Origin: a virus
DNA: 37,326 nucleotides
Virus record (IMG/VR): IMGVR_UViG_3300043015_002484
Span: 1-37,326 of that record
Reading direction: 5' to 3' (one strand)
Part shown: positions 6,920 to 13,742 of the stretch, piece by piece
Numbering within the stretch: the first letter of the stretch is position 1
Layout of the letters: the number at the start of each line of letters is the position of its first letter
The notes under the pieces: generated by a model
What the model saw: only the letters and a program-made list of their open reading frames with translations
What the model was told of the DNA's origin: nothing
The model's database searches: none
Position numbers and translations under genes: made by a program

Positions 6920-7654
6920 CTGTTTGTGTCCCTTAATCTCACAATTACGCATAGAACATTGCTTATTAATTATACCACTCCCTTGGGGTTTTGTGTGTTA
7001 ACTTATTGATTTAAAAGAGTTTTACTGTTATCGATAAGCCTGATGCGCGCTCATATGATGCCCGTAGGGCATGCAGCGAGCTTGCGAGCGGTGAACCTTC
7101 CACCCTCCAAAGGTTATGAAAACGATGCTCTATCAGCCTGTAAGGAGCTAAAGGAGGAAAAAGGTTACCTTCCTGCTAGACCATGGTTTGGTGTTTAGGT
7201 TGAGAGGTAGGTTTAGTTTGAGAGGGGGTTCCACTAGACCTTTAGATTGCTCTGTGAGTTCCTGTCGAATGACAAAAGAAAGAATCAGCGCTGTCAGCTA
7301 TAACAGATGAGATTAATCATTAAGGAAAGGTTAATGCTGACAGTGGGGCCCGTTAAATTGCGCTCGATAAACTGACTTGGTCGATCAAAGCCTAATCGCA
7401 ATTTAATGGGATGTACCTTTGCTCTTAAGTATATATATTTTTTTAGTGTATATAGAACATGCTTTACTTATTCCTTGTTCATAACACGAGTTATGCGGGG
7501 ATAAGTAAATTCAAAATGAAGTTATCCACAGACGACAAGGCGATTTTCACCTTGAATTATATCATTTTTAAGCGCTATGCGTTTGAATTGTTTGGTATTT
7601 TATCGCAGACGTGCGAAAGCCTCGCCAGTTAAGGCGATAGTGAAAAGAGAGGGG
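6920..7654. other. Gene-free region with replication-origin features
   Basis: About 735 bases with no convincing gene, downstream of the rep gene. It holds a perfect DnaA box TTATCCACA (7522-7530), an AT-rich tract (7425-7460, TATATATATTTTTTT) and TACTTAT/ATAAGTA arms around 7465-7508. It also has a long inverted repeat with 13 of 14 paired bases (7349-7362 with 7397-7410, CCCGTTAAATTGCG) and CTGTCAGC/GCTGACAG arms. In IncFII-type replicons the origin lies downstream of repA and contains a DnaA box, which fits. An attP for the integrase may also be here, but I could not identify a core. Confidence 0.55.
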
Positions 7655-8488
7655 CTAGAAAGGAATATTATCGTCGATAATGGCTGTGCCAGCTTGGTGG
7701 CTGGCTATTTCTTCAAGAGAATAGCCTTTGGCTTGCAGTTCGATTTGTTCAGCTAAAAGAGCATCATGGTTAGGACGATTGGCGGTTGCTTTTGAAAGGC
7801 GTTTTTCTTTGCCCTTATTGAATCGGCGTTGATTTTCGACACCATAACCAAAATCATGAAACTCACCAAGCTCTATGTTCTTCTTTGCCGTTCTGAGCGC
7901 GGCAGCTGCTTCCTGCTTATCTCTATACTGCTTGTATTGAACGGCTTTCTTAACGGAGTCTCGCACCTTTTTACCCATGCCGAACAGGTCATAAAGGCCG
8001 ATGAATACTCGCTTTATAGAGTTCTTACCGTAATGACGCTTACCTGTACCGCATTGGTAGTAACCAAAGCGAACATTTGAGATATACCAACCAAGGCGCT
8101 TGGCTGTTGCTATGATGCCATCTAACGTGCTGCGTTCGATGCCTAGTTTCTTCATAAAAAAGGAGTTACCCGCAGGCACAATATAAGCTTTGCCATCCAA
8201 ACGCTGAGATTTAGCAACCACCATGTTTTGAGCCTGATCGGTGTAAAGCATAGCTACGCTAATGAAACGAAGTAGGTTGAAGTAGTGATCAGAACGAATC
8301 TTTTCACATCTTGGAAGGCGTTCACCACGAAAGTGAGTTTGGATAAGTCTTTCTACTGCACGCAAGATACGAAAATCCCGCTTGTCATCAAGCTGAATAT
8401 TAAAGTAGGACTCTATAAGGGCTTTGTCTTCGAGTGCTTCTGCCTTTGGATCGAATGCAGGCGCACTTACACTATTAGTAAGGTTCAT
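7655..8488 (-). CDS. Putative plasmid-type replication initiator
   Basis: 277 aa from ATG at 8488. Residues 25-170 read as helical, winged-helix-like segments with basic patches (FRGERLPRCEKIRSDHYFNL; TAKRLGWYISNVRFGYYQ), and the C-terminal third is rich in Lys, Arg and Gln. Size, charge and layout resemble RepA proteins of IncFII-type plasmids, and an origin-like region with a DnaA box lies downstream, as in those replicons. It is much smaller than the roughly 1300-aa RepA of N15. A long leader (8489-8880) with hairpins suggests RNA-level copy control. The family assignment is inferred, not proven. Confidence 0.55.
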   Translation of the reverse strand: MNLTNSVSAPAFDPKAEALEDKALIESYFNIQLDDKRDFRILRAVERLIQTHFRGERLPRCEKIRSDHYFNLLRFISVAMLYTDQAQNMVVAKSQRLDGKAYIVPAGNSFFMKKLGIERSTLDGIIATAKRLGWYISNVRFGYYQCGTGKRHYGKNSIKRVFIGLYDLFGMGKKVRDSVKKAVQYKQYRDKQEAAAALRTAKKNIELGEFHDFGYGVENQRRFNKGKEKRLSKATANRPNHDALLAEQIELQAKGYSLEEIASHQAGTAIIDDNIPF

Positions 8489-8606
8489 CTCATTTCTTCA
8501 AGTTGTTCTTAGTAGTTGGTAGTGCCGGTTGGTAGCCGACAAGAAAAACTATACTCGAAAAACCAAAGAAAGATCAAGCGCAAGATCTCCACTGAGGTAA
8601 CAGAAA

Positions 8607-8640
8607 CAAAAAAGCCCCGCGGGTAAGGCGAGGCTTTTTC
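8607..8640. terminator. Bidirectional terminator in the rep leader
   Basis: A-run, GC-rich hairpin AGCCCCGC...GGCGAGGCT, then TTTTT. It lies between the family C operator at 8865 and the rep start at 8488. It could attenuate rep transcription or end a rightward counter-transcript. Confidence 0.6.
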
Positions 8641-9062
8641 GTCAATTTGTTCGCTGTTCAGCACCACCTGGCACAGCTCCCCGAATCAAAAACAAGGGAA
8701 GAAATGAACCCTGTTTCTGTTGAGCGCCCTACTAAAAGCGCCTCGGATGTGTATATATTAGCGTTTAGGGAGATCGGGGGCAACGACTATCTTATTTGAC
8801 ACCTTATGTACAGAGGTTTTTGAGCAAATGATCTTATCCTATAACCACCCTCCCACCCAATAAAGGCTCAATCATGAGTCATAGCGTCAATTATGGTAGT
8901 TAAAAACCATCAAAAACAACCCTGATAAGCATTTTAGTGTAGATGATTGGCAAATAAACGATCTTCTATTTCTTATTGATGTTTATGAAATTTCTTATGG
9001 AAATGAATGAATAACACTGTTTAAATATACAGTATCAATTCTGTTGTTTCTAGAGGTAATCA
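8641..9062. other. Gene-free divergent region between rep and the par-side genes
   Basis: About 420 bases. It holds hairpin-forming tracts (AACAGGGTTC with a complementary copy around 8693-8722; GCGCC repeats near 8725-8742) that would lie in the leader of a leftward rep transcript. It also holds the family C operator at 8865 and an AT-rich stretch before the gene at 9063. No gene seen. Confidence 0.5.
8865..8880. promoter_or_regulatory. Family C operator, copy 4
   Basis: GGCTCAATCATGAGTC. Read leftward, TTGACG lies just upstream, as in the first C4 promoter, so this probably marks the rep-leader promoter. The -10 box is not clear at normal spacing. Confidence 0.5.
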
Positions 9063-9260
9063 ATGAATTTCGATGCTAACGAGCATCTGCAGTGCGCAGA
9101 AGTCAAAGCACAGCAACTCACAGCCGTTGCAACTGCTGCAGGTGAAGCAGCCGAACAGATAGACCAACCCACCTTAGCACTCTGTTTTCAAGTAATCGAA
9201 CGACTTGGTAGAGAGTGCCAAAAGCACATCCAGCAAGCCGAAACCGTTAATAACAACTAA
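9063..9260 (+). CDS. Small helical protein (DUF3077-like)
   Basis: 65 aa; AGAGG precedes the ATG. It is a helical Ala/Gln-rich protein (LTAVATAAGEAAEQ near residues 19-32). It resembles the small DUF3077-like proteins of proteobacteria, as do the products at 11184 and 12362 in this window. Its stop codon abuts the family A palindrome at 9261 and parA follows 78 bases later, so it may share the par promoter region. Function unknown. Confidence 0.65.
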   Translation: MNFDANEHLQCAEVKAQQLTAVATAAGEAAEQIDQPTLALCFQVIERLGRECQKHIQQAETVNNN

Positions 9261-9284
9261 ATGTATATCATTAGTAATATACAT
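9261..9284. repeat. Family A palindrome, copy 1 (candidate parS/operator)
   Basis: ATGTATAT-N8-ATATACAT with perfect arms, 55 bases upstream of the parA start. Copies recur at 10515, 14576, 34945 and 36437. It is a likely partition-protein binding site, serving also as operator of parAB. Confidence 0.65.
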
Positions 9285-9338
9285 AGTTAAGTGACTGAGT
9301 TATATTGTCATTTCAGCACCACTGAAAAAGGCATAAAC

Positions 9339-10115
9339 ATGACTCGAATCATTACTGTAGGCAATGGCAAAGGCGGGGTTACTAAGACTACTACCGCCGT
9401 GAACCTTAGCTATGAACTTAGCAAGAAGAAGAAACGCACCCTTATTATCGACTTTGACGGACAAGGCGATACCACCAAATTTTATTTAGAAGATGAAACC
9501 CCGCATTACCTTGGGGATGTTCTCCTAGATAGAAAGTTTGATATTAACCAAGCTATCTACCCCGCCCTTGTAAACGGCGAGATTCAAGAAAACCTATTTA
9601 TCATCCCTGCTCGCTTTGACGATGCCATGACTAAATTAGACATGGATTTATTCTCTGCTCCTAAGCGAGAGGAGCGCCTTAAGCTGCAGCTCCAAAAGAT
9701 CAGCGAGCCGTTTGATTTTGTCGTTATCGACACACAACCAGGAACAAGCGTACTTGGACTTAATGCAATTAATGCAGCAACAGAGTTCATTTTCCCAACC
9801 GACTACAGCGAGCACTCTATTGATGGAATAGAGAAGCTACTCACTCACATTCAAGATGTATTGTTCATTGAAGAGGATGAGATTAACTACACCGTTCTTC
9901 CAGTAAAAATTGATAACCGAAAGAAGAGCAAGAATGAATACGGCGAAAGCTACACACAAGAGCGATGGCCTGACAAGGTAGCCAAGACTAAAATCATGGA
10001 TAGAACAGTTTTCGATGATGCAGAACGCGAGCATTTACCTTTATCGGTATTCAAAAAAGGTCACACTGCAGCTCGTTATTACAACAATCTAGCAGCGGAG
10101 ATCATCAATGACTAA
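9339..10115 (+). CDS. parA: ParA partition ATPase (type Ib-like)
   Basis: 258 aa from ATG at 9339, chosen because AAAGG lies 8 bases upstream; an upstream ATG at 9291 lacks a site and would run through the operator region. The deviant Walker A motif GKGGVTKTT is at residues 10-18, with the signature Lys. A Walker A'-like segment LIIDFDGQGDTTKFYL follows near residue 35, and Walker B FVVIDTQPG near 125. There is no N-terminal DNA-binding domain, as in small type Ib ParA proteins. It should segregate the prophage as a plasmid with its partner at 10108. An integrating phage does not need it, so its presence argues for an extrachromosomal lysogenic state. Confidence 0.92.
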   Translation: MTRIITVGNGKGGVTKTTTAVNLSYELSKKKKRTLIIDFDGQGDTTKFYLEDETPHYLGDVLLDRKFDINQAIYPALVNGEIQENLFIIPARFDDAMTKLDMDLFSAPKREERLKLQLQKISEPFDFVVIDTQPGTSVLGLNAINAATEFIFPTDYSEHSIDGIEKLLTHIQDVLFIEEDEINYTVLPVKIDNRKKSKNEYGESYTQERWPDKVAKTKIMDRTVFDDAEREHLPLSVFKKGHTAARYYNNLAAEIIND

Positions 10116-10515
10116 CGAAGAACTAACGCTACTAGAAGAGTTAAAAACAAAACCAACTCGCGAGCTTAAGCCTGCAGAGAAAGCCAAACTCAAAAGCCTT
10201 GAACGACTAGCAAAGAAAGAAGAAAAAGCAGCCGCACCTAAGCCAAGGCGAAATGAAACTTTTGGGGTTACGCCAACCACAAAGCTTTCGCCAGTACCGT
10301 TTAGAATTAGCGGTGAAGAAAAGACCATCATGACCGATGCAGCAAAGCGTATTGCAGGCACTGAGTTGTTCTATGATCGCCTTGGTGGTAAAGACGACCT
10401 GAGCAACAACACCCAAATGCGCGCGGCGTTGCGAGCTTACGAAAAGCTGAGTGATGAGGAAAAAGTCGAAATGATTAGAGAAGCAAAACTCTCTATGGCT
10501 CGCGCTCAAAGGTAA
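10108..10515 (+). CDS. Small ParB-like partition partner
   Basis: 135 aa, overlapping parA by 8 bases. The N-terminus is Lys/Glu-rich and helical (TRELKPAEKAKLKSLERLAKK); the C-terminal half (PVPFRISGEEKTIMTDAAKR) could form a small DNA-binding domain. It is too short for the classical ParB with CTP-binding and HTH domains. Position and size fit the centromere-binding partner of a type Ib system. Family A palindromes lie just before parA and at its own stop codon, which supports DNA binding near the locus. The molecular family is not recognised. Confidence 0.7.
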   Translation: MTNEELTLLEELKTKPTRELKPAEKAKLKSLERLAKKEEKAAAPKPRRNETFGVTPTTKLSPVPFRISGEEKTIMTDAAKRIAGTELFYDRLGGKDDLSNNTQMRAALRAYEKLSDEEKVEMIREAKLSMARAQR

Positions 10516-10538
10516 TGTATATTACTGGTGATACACAA
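10515..10538. repeat. Family A palindrome, copy 2 (degenerate)
   Basis: The left arm ATGTATAT is perfect; the right arm is ATACACA, with a spacer two bases shorter than in the other copies. It starts at the last base of the parB-like stop codon. The core TACTGGTG is identical to that of the copy at 36437. Confidence 0.5.
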
Positions 10539-10562
10539 GGGCAGCACTAGCTGCCCTTTTCT
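10537..10562. terminator. Terminator shared by parAB and the convergent Xre gene
   Basis: AAGGGCAG-CACTAG-CTGCCCTT followed by TTCTTT. The TAG stop of the convergent regulator gene is read from the hairpin loop. Confidence 0.75.
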
Positions 10563-10876
10563 TTATCTTCATGATTCCTCATTAAAAACTCCACTAGTGA
10601 CTTTCTAGATGCTGCAGTTAGTGTTCTTGCAGCTGCCGCCACATCCCACGCCGTAACTGGAGCAAGGTTGAGCATATCTAAAGCCAAATCTAGATATGTC
10701 ATGTTCAAAAAATTCATTGCTGCCACGAACTGCGACAGCTTTAATTCAGCCTGACCGGATTCACACCTAACATAATGTCGCCTGCTAATCCCGATTCCCC
10801 TAGCCACTTCCATTTGTGTTATATGATCGCGCTCTCGTCTTCTTTTTATAGCGACCATTAAGGGCTGATGTGACAT
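10547..10876 (-). CDS. Xre-family transcriptional regulator
   Basis: 109 aa from ATG at 10876 (MSHQPLMVAIKRR), with AGG 8 bases upstream; a GTG three codons earlier is possible. Residues 12-60 form a Cro/CI-type helix-turn-helix (THITQ-like first helix: DHITQMEVARGIGISRRHYVRCE), and a short helical tail follows. Its own promoter region (10886-11000) contains the perfect palindrome GTTAACTA-N5-TAGTTAAC, a candidate autoregulatory operator. It is adjacent to, and convergent with, parAB. It is a candidate second repressor, perhaps for the other C4 promoter. Confidence 0.82.
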   Translation of the reverse strand: MSHQPLMVAIKRRRERDHITQMEVARGIGISRRHYVRCESGQAELKLSQFVAAMNFLNMTYLDLALDMLNLAPVTAWDVAAAARTLTAASRKSLVEFLMRNHEDKEKGS

Positions 10877-11183
10877 CGCTAACACCTAAAAGTGACTGTA
10901 TAAACCCTATATGAGCAAAATTGAGACCATCCAAGCCAAGCCTATTTACCCAGACTTTATAAAAGATATGATGCATATGTTAACTAATTAATAGTTAACA
11001 ACTTTTATATAAAATAAAAATAAATAGGTTCAGTATGGCTTTATGTAACTTTAGGCTAAATTTCTATTATGCGATTTCGCAAGTGATTAACTTATCAATT
11101 TGCAAATTGACTGTCGGTTTACACGTTCTAACTTCAAGTGCAGCGACTAGCTGGGCTTTTGCACCACCCGAAAGGCTAACACT
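10877..11183. promoter_or_regulatory. Intergenic region with 21-base palindrome
   Basis: About 300 gene-free bases between the Xre gene and the small gene at 11184. GTTAACTA-ATTAA-TAGTTAAC (10979-10999) is a perfect palindrome. Next to it is ATGCATATGT (10971-10980), which also occurs in the operator of the second C4 promoter at 36946-36962. A short GTGCA/TGCAC stem lies just before 11184. Probably divergent promoters. Confidence 0.5.
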
Positions 11184-11354
11184 ATGAAGAAAGTCGAAAA
11201 CCTAGAACTATTGGAGGCAGCAAAAGGATTGGCGGCTTGTGGGAGTGAGGCGGCGACGAACTGGGAGCAACAACACTTAGTGAGTCTGTTCATCGAAATA
11301 GAAAGGAAGATTGAAAGAGCGTTGAAAAATTTGGACGATTCAGGCTCTATTTAA
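11184..11354 (+). CDS. 56-residue helical protein
   Basis: ATG at 11184 has AAAGG 8 bases upstream and the frame runs 56 codons to TAA. The product (MKKVENLELLEAAKGLAACG and on) is a helix-rich acidic protein resembling in length and pattern the small proteins at 9063 and 12362. A terminator hairpin follows 42 bases downstream. It is too short for many gene finders, but start signal, composition and terminator make it credible. Function unknown. Confidence 0.65.
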   Translation: MKKVENLELLEAAKGLAACGSEAATNWEQQHLVSLFIEIERKIERALKNLDDSGSI

Positions 11355-11395
11355 CTAATCTGCACCAAACTACGGTAACTTTATCAGTTTGATGT

Positions 11396-11446
11396 AAAAA
11401 AAGAGGCCAAGCGTCTATTTCTGACAGTTTGGCCTCTTCGTTTTCT
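11396..11446. terminator. Bidirectional terminator
   Basis: A-run, AAGAGGCCAA ... TTGGCCTCTT, then CGTTTTCT. It ends the gene at 11184 and, from the other side, the GIY-YIG operon. The loop contains one copy of the 13-base family D motif (11413). Confidence 0.75.
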
Positions 11447-11459
11447 GGGGATAACTCAT

Positions 11460-11468
11460 TGTGGATAA
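11460..11468 (-). promoter_or_regulatory. Second perfect DnaA box
   Basis: TGTGGATAA, the complement of TTATCCACA, lies in the gap after the terminator. It is isolated from the main origin region at 7522. Confidence 0.45.
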
Positions 11469-11514
11469 GTTGTCTTTTTGAAATCTAACTCAAAGCCCTG
11501 TTTTTAATGGTTTA

Positions 11515-12213
11515 CTAGTTAGGTAAATTTTCTTCAATCAGTTTTCTAAGAGAACTCTCAGCTCTCTGAAAAAACCTCACCATCTTTCTCATGTCTTTCG
11601 AATTTTCATAAAACCTTAAAGCAAAAGTTACTTCTTCATCCGTGATAGGGAACCCATGATTTAAAAGCTTCCCAGACTCTCGATTCTTTACCCTTTTCCT
11701 TAGCATCGTCTCATTGTCTAGAGGGAAATCGCGCCACCCTATTTTTTTAGAAACATGATTCTCCATCCTAAAATAGCTACCATTATAAATATCGACACCT
11801 TCAGAATCATCAAAGCTTGGTTTCTTATCAGTATTTATCGAGTTAGTGCTATCAACGTCTTCTTCTAAAGTATCTTCTCTTAAAAAGTATATCCCTTTAA
11901 AGTCAACTGAGGCATTCGTAAGCTTAACTCCGGCTTTCAAAAAAGTTTCTATCCAATAGATTTCTTTACAGAAAGATTCCTTTTCAGTTGAAATATTTGA
12001 TTCCAATACAACCAAGCCAATATTTTTATAACCATCTTCAAGAATATCTAGCATTCTTTTTTGCTTCATTGAGCCATGACAAAAATCCAACTCTGAAACA
12101 TGCTCGGCCAATCGAGCACTAGGATCTTTTCCCGTTCTCCCAACATAAAAAGGAGTGTGGCACCTTGGGTCTATTAATGCATAAACCGAAAATATATTTT
12201 GCTTATTTCCCAT
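11515..12213 (-). CDS. GIY-YIG domain protein under C4-type control
   Basis: 232 aa from ATG at 12213 (MGNKQNIFSVYAL), with AAGG 8 bases upstream; longer in-frame starts at 12228 and 12261 are possible. Residues 10-95 show GIY-YIG features: the VYAL and FYVGRT strands, Arg in GRTGKDPSARLAEH, and the downstream acidic residue and Asn in EIYWIETF...LTN. A variable linker follows, then a helical C-terminal domain (PITDEEVTFALRFYENSK) that may bind DNA. It is the last gene of the operon whose leader is the first C4-type RNA, where P1 has its antirepressor ant. It could be a nuclease of the lytic programme or an unusual antirepressor. Its start overlaps the 48-aa frame by 11 bases. Confidence 0.78.
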   Translation of the reverse strand: MGNKQNIFSVYALIDPRCHTPFYVGRTGKDPSARLAEHVSELDFCHGSMKQKRMLDILEDGYKNIGLVVLESNISTEKESFCKEIYWIETFLKAGVKLTNASVDFKGIYFLREDTLEEDVDSTNSINTDKKPSFDDSEGVDIYNGSYFRMENHVSKKIGWRDFPLDNETMLRKRVKNRESGKLLNHGFPITDEEVTFALRFYENSKDMRKMVRFFQRAESSLRKLIEENLPN

Positions 12214-12349
12214 TCTTGTAACCTTCATCTTTAGATCTTGTAATACCACTGTAGATGCCATAATCACGGCAGTATTGGTACAACAAGTGGCGAGGTACGT
12301 TAAGCAATGCACGATTTAATTCTGAACAGTTCTGTTTTGAATGTGGCAT
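12203..12349 (-). CDS. 48-residue protein, icd-like position
   Basis: ATG at 12349 has a strong GAGGTGA ribosome site. The 48-codon frame (MPHSKQNCSELNRALLNVPR and on) has normal composition and its last 11 bases overlap the GIY-YIG start in another frame, suggesting translational coupling. It starts 12 bases after the 76-aa gene. In P1 a small gene (icd) is likewise translated just before ant and couples its translation. Function unknown; too short for length-filtered gene calls. Confidence 0.7.
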   Translation of the reverse strand: MPHSKQNCSELNRALLNVPRHLLYQYCRDYGIYSGITRSKDEGYKNGK

Positions 12350-12361
12350 AACTCACCTCGC

Positions 12362-12592
12362 TTAGTTGTGTGAATCACGGCGAACGTTCTGCAACATGCG
12401 CTCGTTGATCTTTTTACATTCTGCCGAAAGGTCAGCGGCAGCATTTACAGCGTTTTGAGCATGAGATGAATCAACACCATTCTCCATAGCTACATCGAGC
12501 ACATGAAGAATAGAATGAATTTTATCTAGACGAGAGTCGAGCGCTTCGGTGCACTCAAAGGAATTAAGATTCTGAAAAGTATTTTGGCTCAT
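12362..12592 (-). CDS. 76-residue protein, first gene behind C4-type RNA 1
   Basis: ATG at 12592 (MSQNTFQNLNSFEC) is fixed by AGGAGG at 12599-12604. The product is helical and DUF3077-like (RLDKIHSILHVLDVAMENGV), similar in style to the proteins at 9063 and 11184. Its ribosome site lies inside the target segment CCAAAGG of the upstream antisense RNA, so translation should be blocked when the RNA pairs. Function unknown. Confidence 0.75.
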   Translation of the reverse strand: MSQNTFQNLNSFECTEALDSRLDKIHSILHVLDVAMENGVDSSHAQNAVNAAADLSAECKKINERMLQNVRRDSHN

Positions 12593-12598
12593 GATGGC

Positions 12599-12637
12599 CT
12601 CCTTTGGTTTTTTAATCACCATCAGGAGGTCTCAATC
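12599..12637 (-). promoter_or_regulatory. C4 target site on the operon mRNA
   Basis: Two segments, GATTGAGACC (12637-12628) and CCAAAGG (12607-12601), repeat those in the RNA's own 5' part and are complementary to its central arms. The second overlaps the ribosome binding site of the gene at 12592. Confidence 0.72.
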
Positions 12638-12660
12638 TCAACTGGTGGTGAACTGAACAG

Positions 12661-12830
12661 GGTTGAGACTACCGCACCAAAGGAAGCGGCCAGCCGAAGC
12701 TGCCCCATTCAGCCCACCATAATTTGGGTGTGCAGAATTTTACGCATAAAAAAACACGCGATAGTTAGGCGTGTCATGCGCCTTTGGTATTTTCGGGGTC
12801 TCAATCCCGGCACTGGATTTTGCCAGTGCC
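12661..12830 (-). ncRNA. C4-type antisense RNA, locus 1
   Basis: Leftward RNA, in order: hairpin GGCACTGG-CAAAAT-CCAGTGCC (12830-12809); GATTGAGACC (12806-12797); CCAAAGG (12787-12781); a long hairpin CGCAT/ATGCG plus ACACGC/GCGTGT; a C(UUCG)G-capped hairpin (12706-12688); CCTTTGG (12683-12677); GTCTCAACC (12669-12661). The last two can pair with the upstream copies or with identical copies at the target. This matches the logic of the P1/P7 C4 antisense repressor, which lies upstream of and is cotranscribed with its target genes. A second copy at 36783-36934 shows compensatory changes in every helix. Confidence 0.8.
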
Positions 12831-12835
12831 CTTTT

Positions 12836-12864
12836 ACAATAATGGCTCAAATGTGAGTCGTCAA
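12836..12864 (-). promoter_or_regulatory. Promoter of C4 locus 1 with embedded operator
   Basis: -35 TTGACG (12864-12859), 17-base spacer, -10 TATTGT (12841-12836); the first RNA hairpin begins 6 bases later. The family C palindrome GGCTCAAATGTGAGTC (12844-12859) fills the spacer, so a bound repressor would exclude polymerase. Confidence 0.75.
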
Positions 12865-12913
12865 TGCTTTTATTCACAATTTCAGGGGATAACTGCATGG
12901 GTAAACCTGGGGA

Positions 12914-12999
12914 CATAGTCGAATTTATCTATGCTCGAGCATAGTCATAATTGTCTATATCGTTTTTTTGTGTGGCCAACATAGACAAAAATAGCTATG
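12914..12999. promoter_or_regulatory. Three family B palindromes upstream of the methylase
   Basis: CATAG-N10-CTATG at 12914-12933 and 12980-12999, with a slightly degenerate copy at 12940-12959 (ends CTATA). CTCGAG links the first two and GTGGCCAA precedes the third. The array lies in the 170 bases before the methylase start and is the densest group of this family. Confidence 0.65.
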
Positions 13000-13033
13000 C
13001 TGCAGCGATATAAATCAATGCAGCGAGATTAGT

Positions 13034-13702
13034 ATGAGTTACTTAGGTTCCAAAGCAGCAAGCGGGGCGTACCAAGCCATAATTGCCAATATGCCAGCTC
13101 ATGACACATACATTGAAGCGTTTCTTGGCACTGGGACAATATTCAATAGGAAACCGCAATCTACAACTTCTATTGGCCTTGAGTTAGACAAGGTGACGCT
13201 AGACAACTTCTCAACAAACCACTCGATTCAAACGCATAATACCGATGCGCTTTCGTTCTTAGACGACTTCGACTTTTCGATGTCAGGCCGTACGTTCATA
13301 TATGCAGATCCTCCGTATTTGCCAGAAACACGAACCTCAAACAAAAAGTATCGCAAAGACTTCACTGTAGATGACCACATATCACTACTTAAATTAGCAA
13401 AAAAGCTAACAGAAAAAGGGGTACAGATTATGATCTCTGGTTACCCTTCTAAACTCTACGATGAAACACTTAAAGGGTGGCGAACTTACGAATTTCAAGT
13501 AATGACCAGGGGCGGAGCTAGAACGGAAAAGCTTTGGATGAACTACGAGAGCAATAGTGTTCATTGGGCTTCGTTCGCAGGGGTTAACTATACAGATAGG
13601 CAAAGGATAAAAAGAAAGGCGCAGAGATGGGCTAAGAACTATAAAGCACTAGATTCCAATGAGAGATTGGCGGTGCTTGCTGCATTGATGGAAGTGGAGT
13701 AG
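13034..13702 (+). CDS. D12-class DNA N6-adenine methyltransferase
   Basis: 222 aa. Motif X-like start MSYLGSK, motif I EAFLGTGTIF (residues 29-38, SAM binding) and motif IV DPPY (near 94-97, catalytic) identify the Dam/D12 family. It is shorter than Dam (about 278 aa), with a reduced target-recognition region, so the target site is uncertain. It is the only rightward gene between the C4 locus and the lysis genes and sits behind three family B palindromes. VHML also encodes such a methylase. It may protect phage DNA or alter regulatory GATC sites such as those at 4264-4314. Confidence 0.9.
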   Translation: MSYLGSKAASGAYQAIIANMPAHDTYIEAFLGTGTIFNRKPQSTTSIGLELDKVTLDNFSTNHSIQTHNTDALSFLDDFDFSMSGRTFIYADPPYLPETRTSNKKYRKDFTVDDHISLLKLAKKLTEKGVQIMISGYPSKLYDETLKGWRTYEFQVMTRGGARTEKLWMNYESNSVHWASFAGVNYTDRQRIKRKAQRWAKNYKALDSNERLAVLAALMEVE

Positions 13703-13709
13703 TGGCCAA

Positions 13710-13729
13710 CATAGTCGAGACTAACTATG
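13710..13729. promoter_or_regulatory. Family B palindrome, copy 5, in a long inverted repeat
   Basis: CATAG-N10-CTATG flanked by GTGGCCAA/TTGGCCAC, giving 14-base perfect arms over 13702-13737. It starts at the methylase stop codon. There is no T-run, so it is more likely a binding site than an intrinsic terminator. Confidence 0.6.
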
Positions 13730-13742
13730 TTGGCCACACAAG

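Noticed and set aside
7059-7110. tRNA-like hairpins near ATGCCCGTAGGGCAT
   Set aside because: No cloverleaf, anticodon arm or T-loop; only simple hairpins.
9584-10034. Leftward frames within parA
   Set aside because: Shadows of parA; hydrophobic by frame effect only.
12597-12860. Metabolite riboswitch
   Set aside because: First considered because of the mutually exclusive pairings, but the duplicated target arms and operon context match phage C4 antisense RNA better than any known aptamer.
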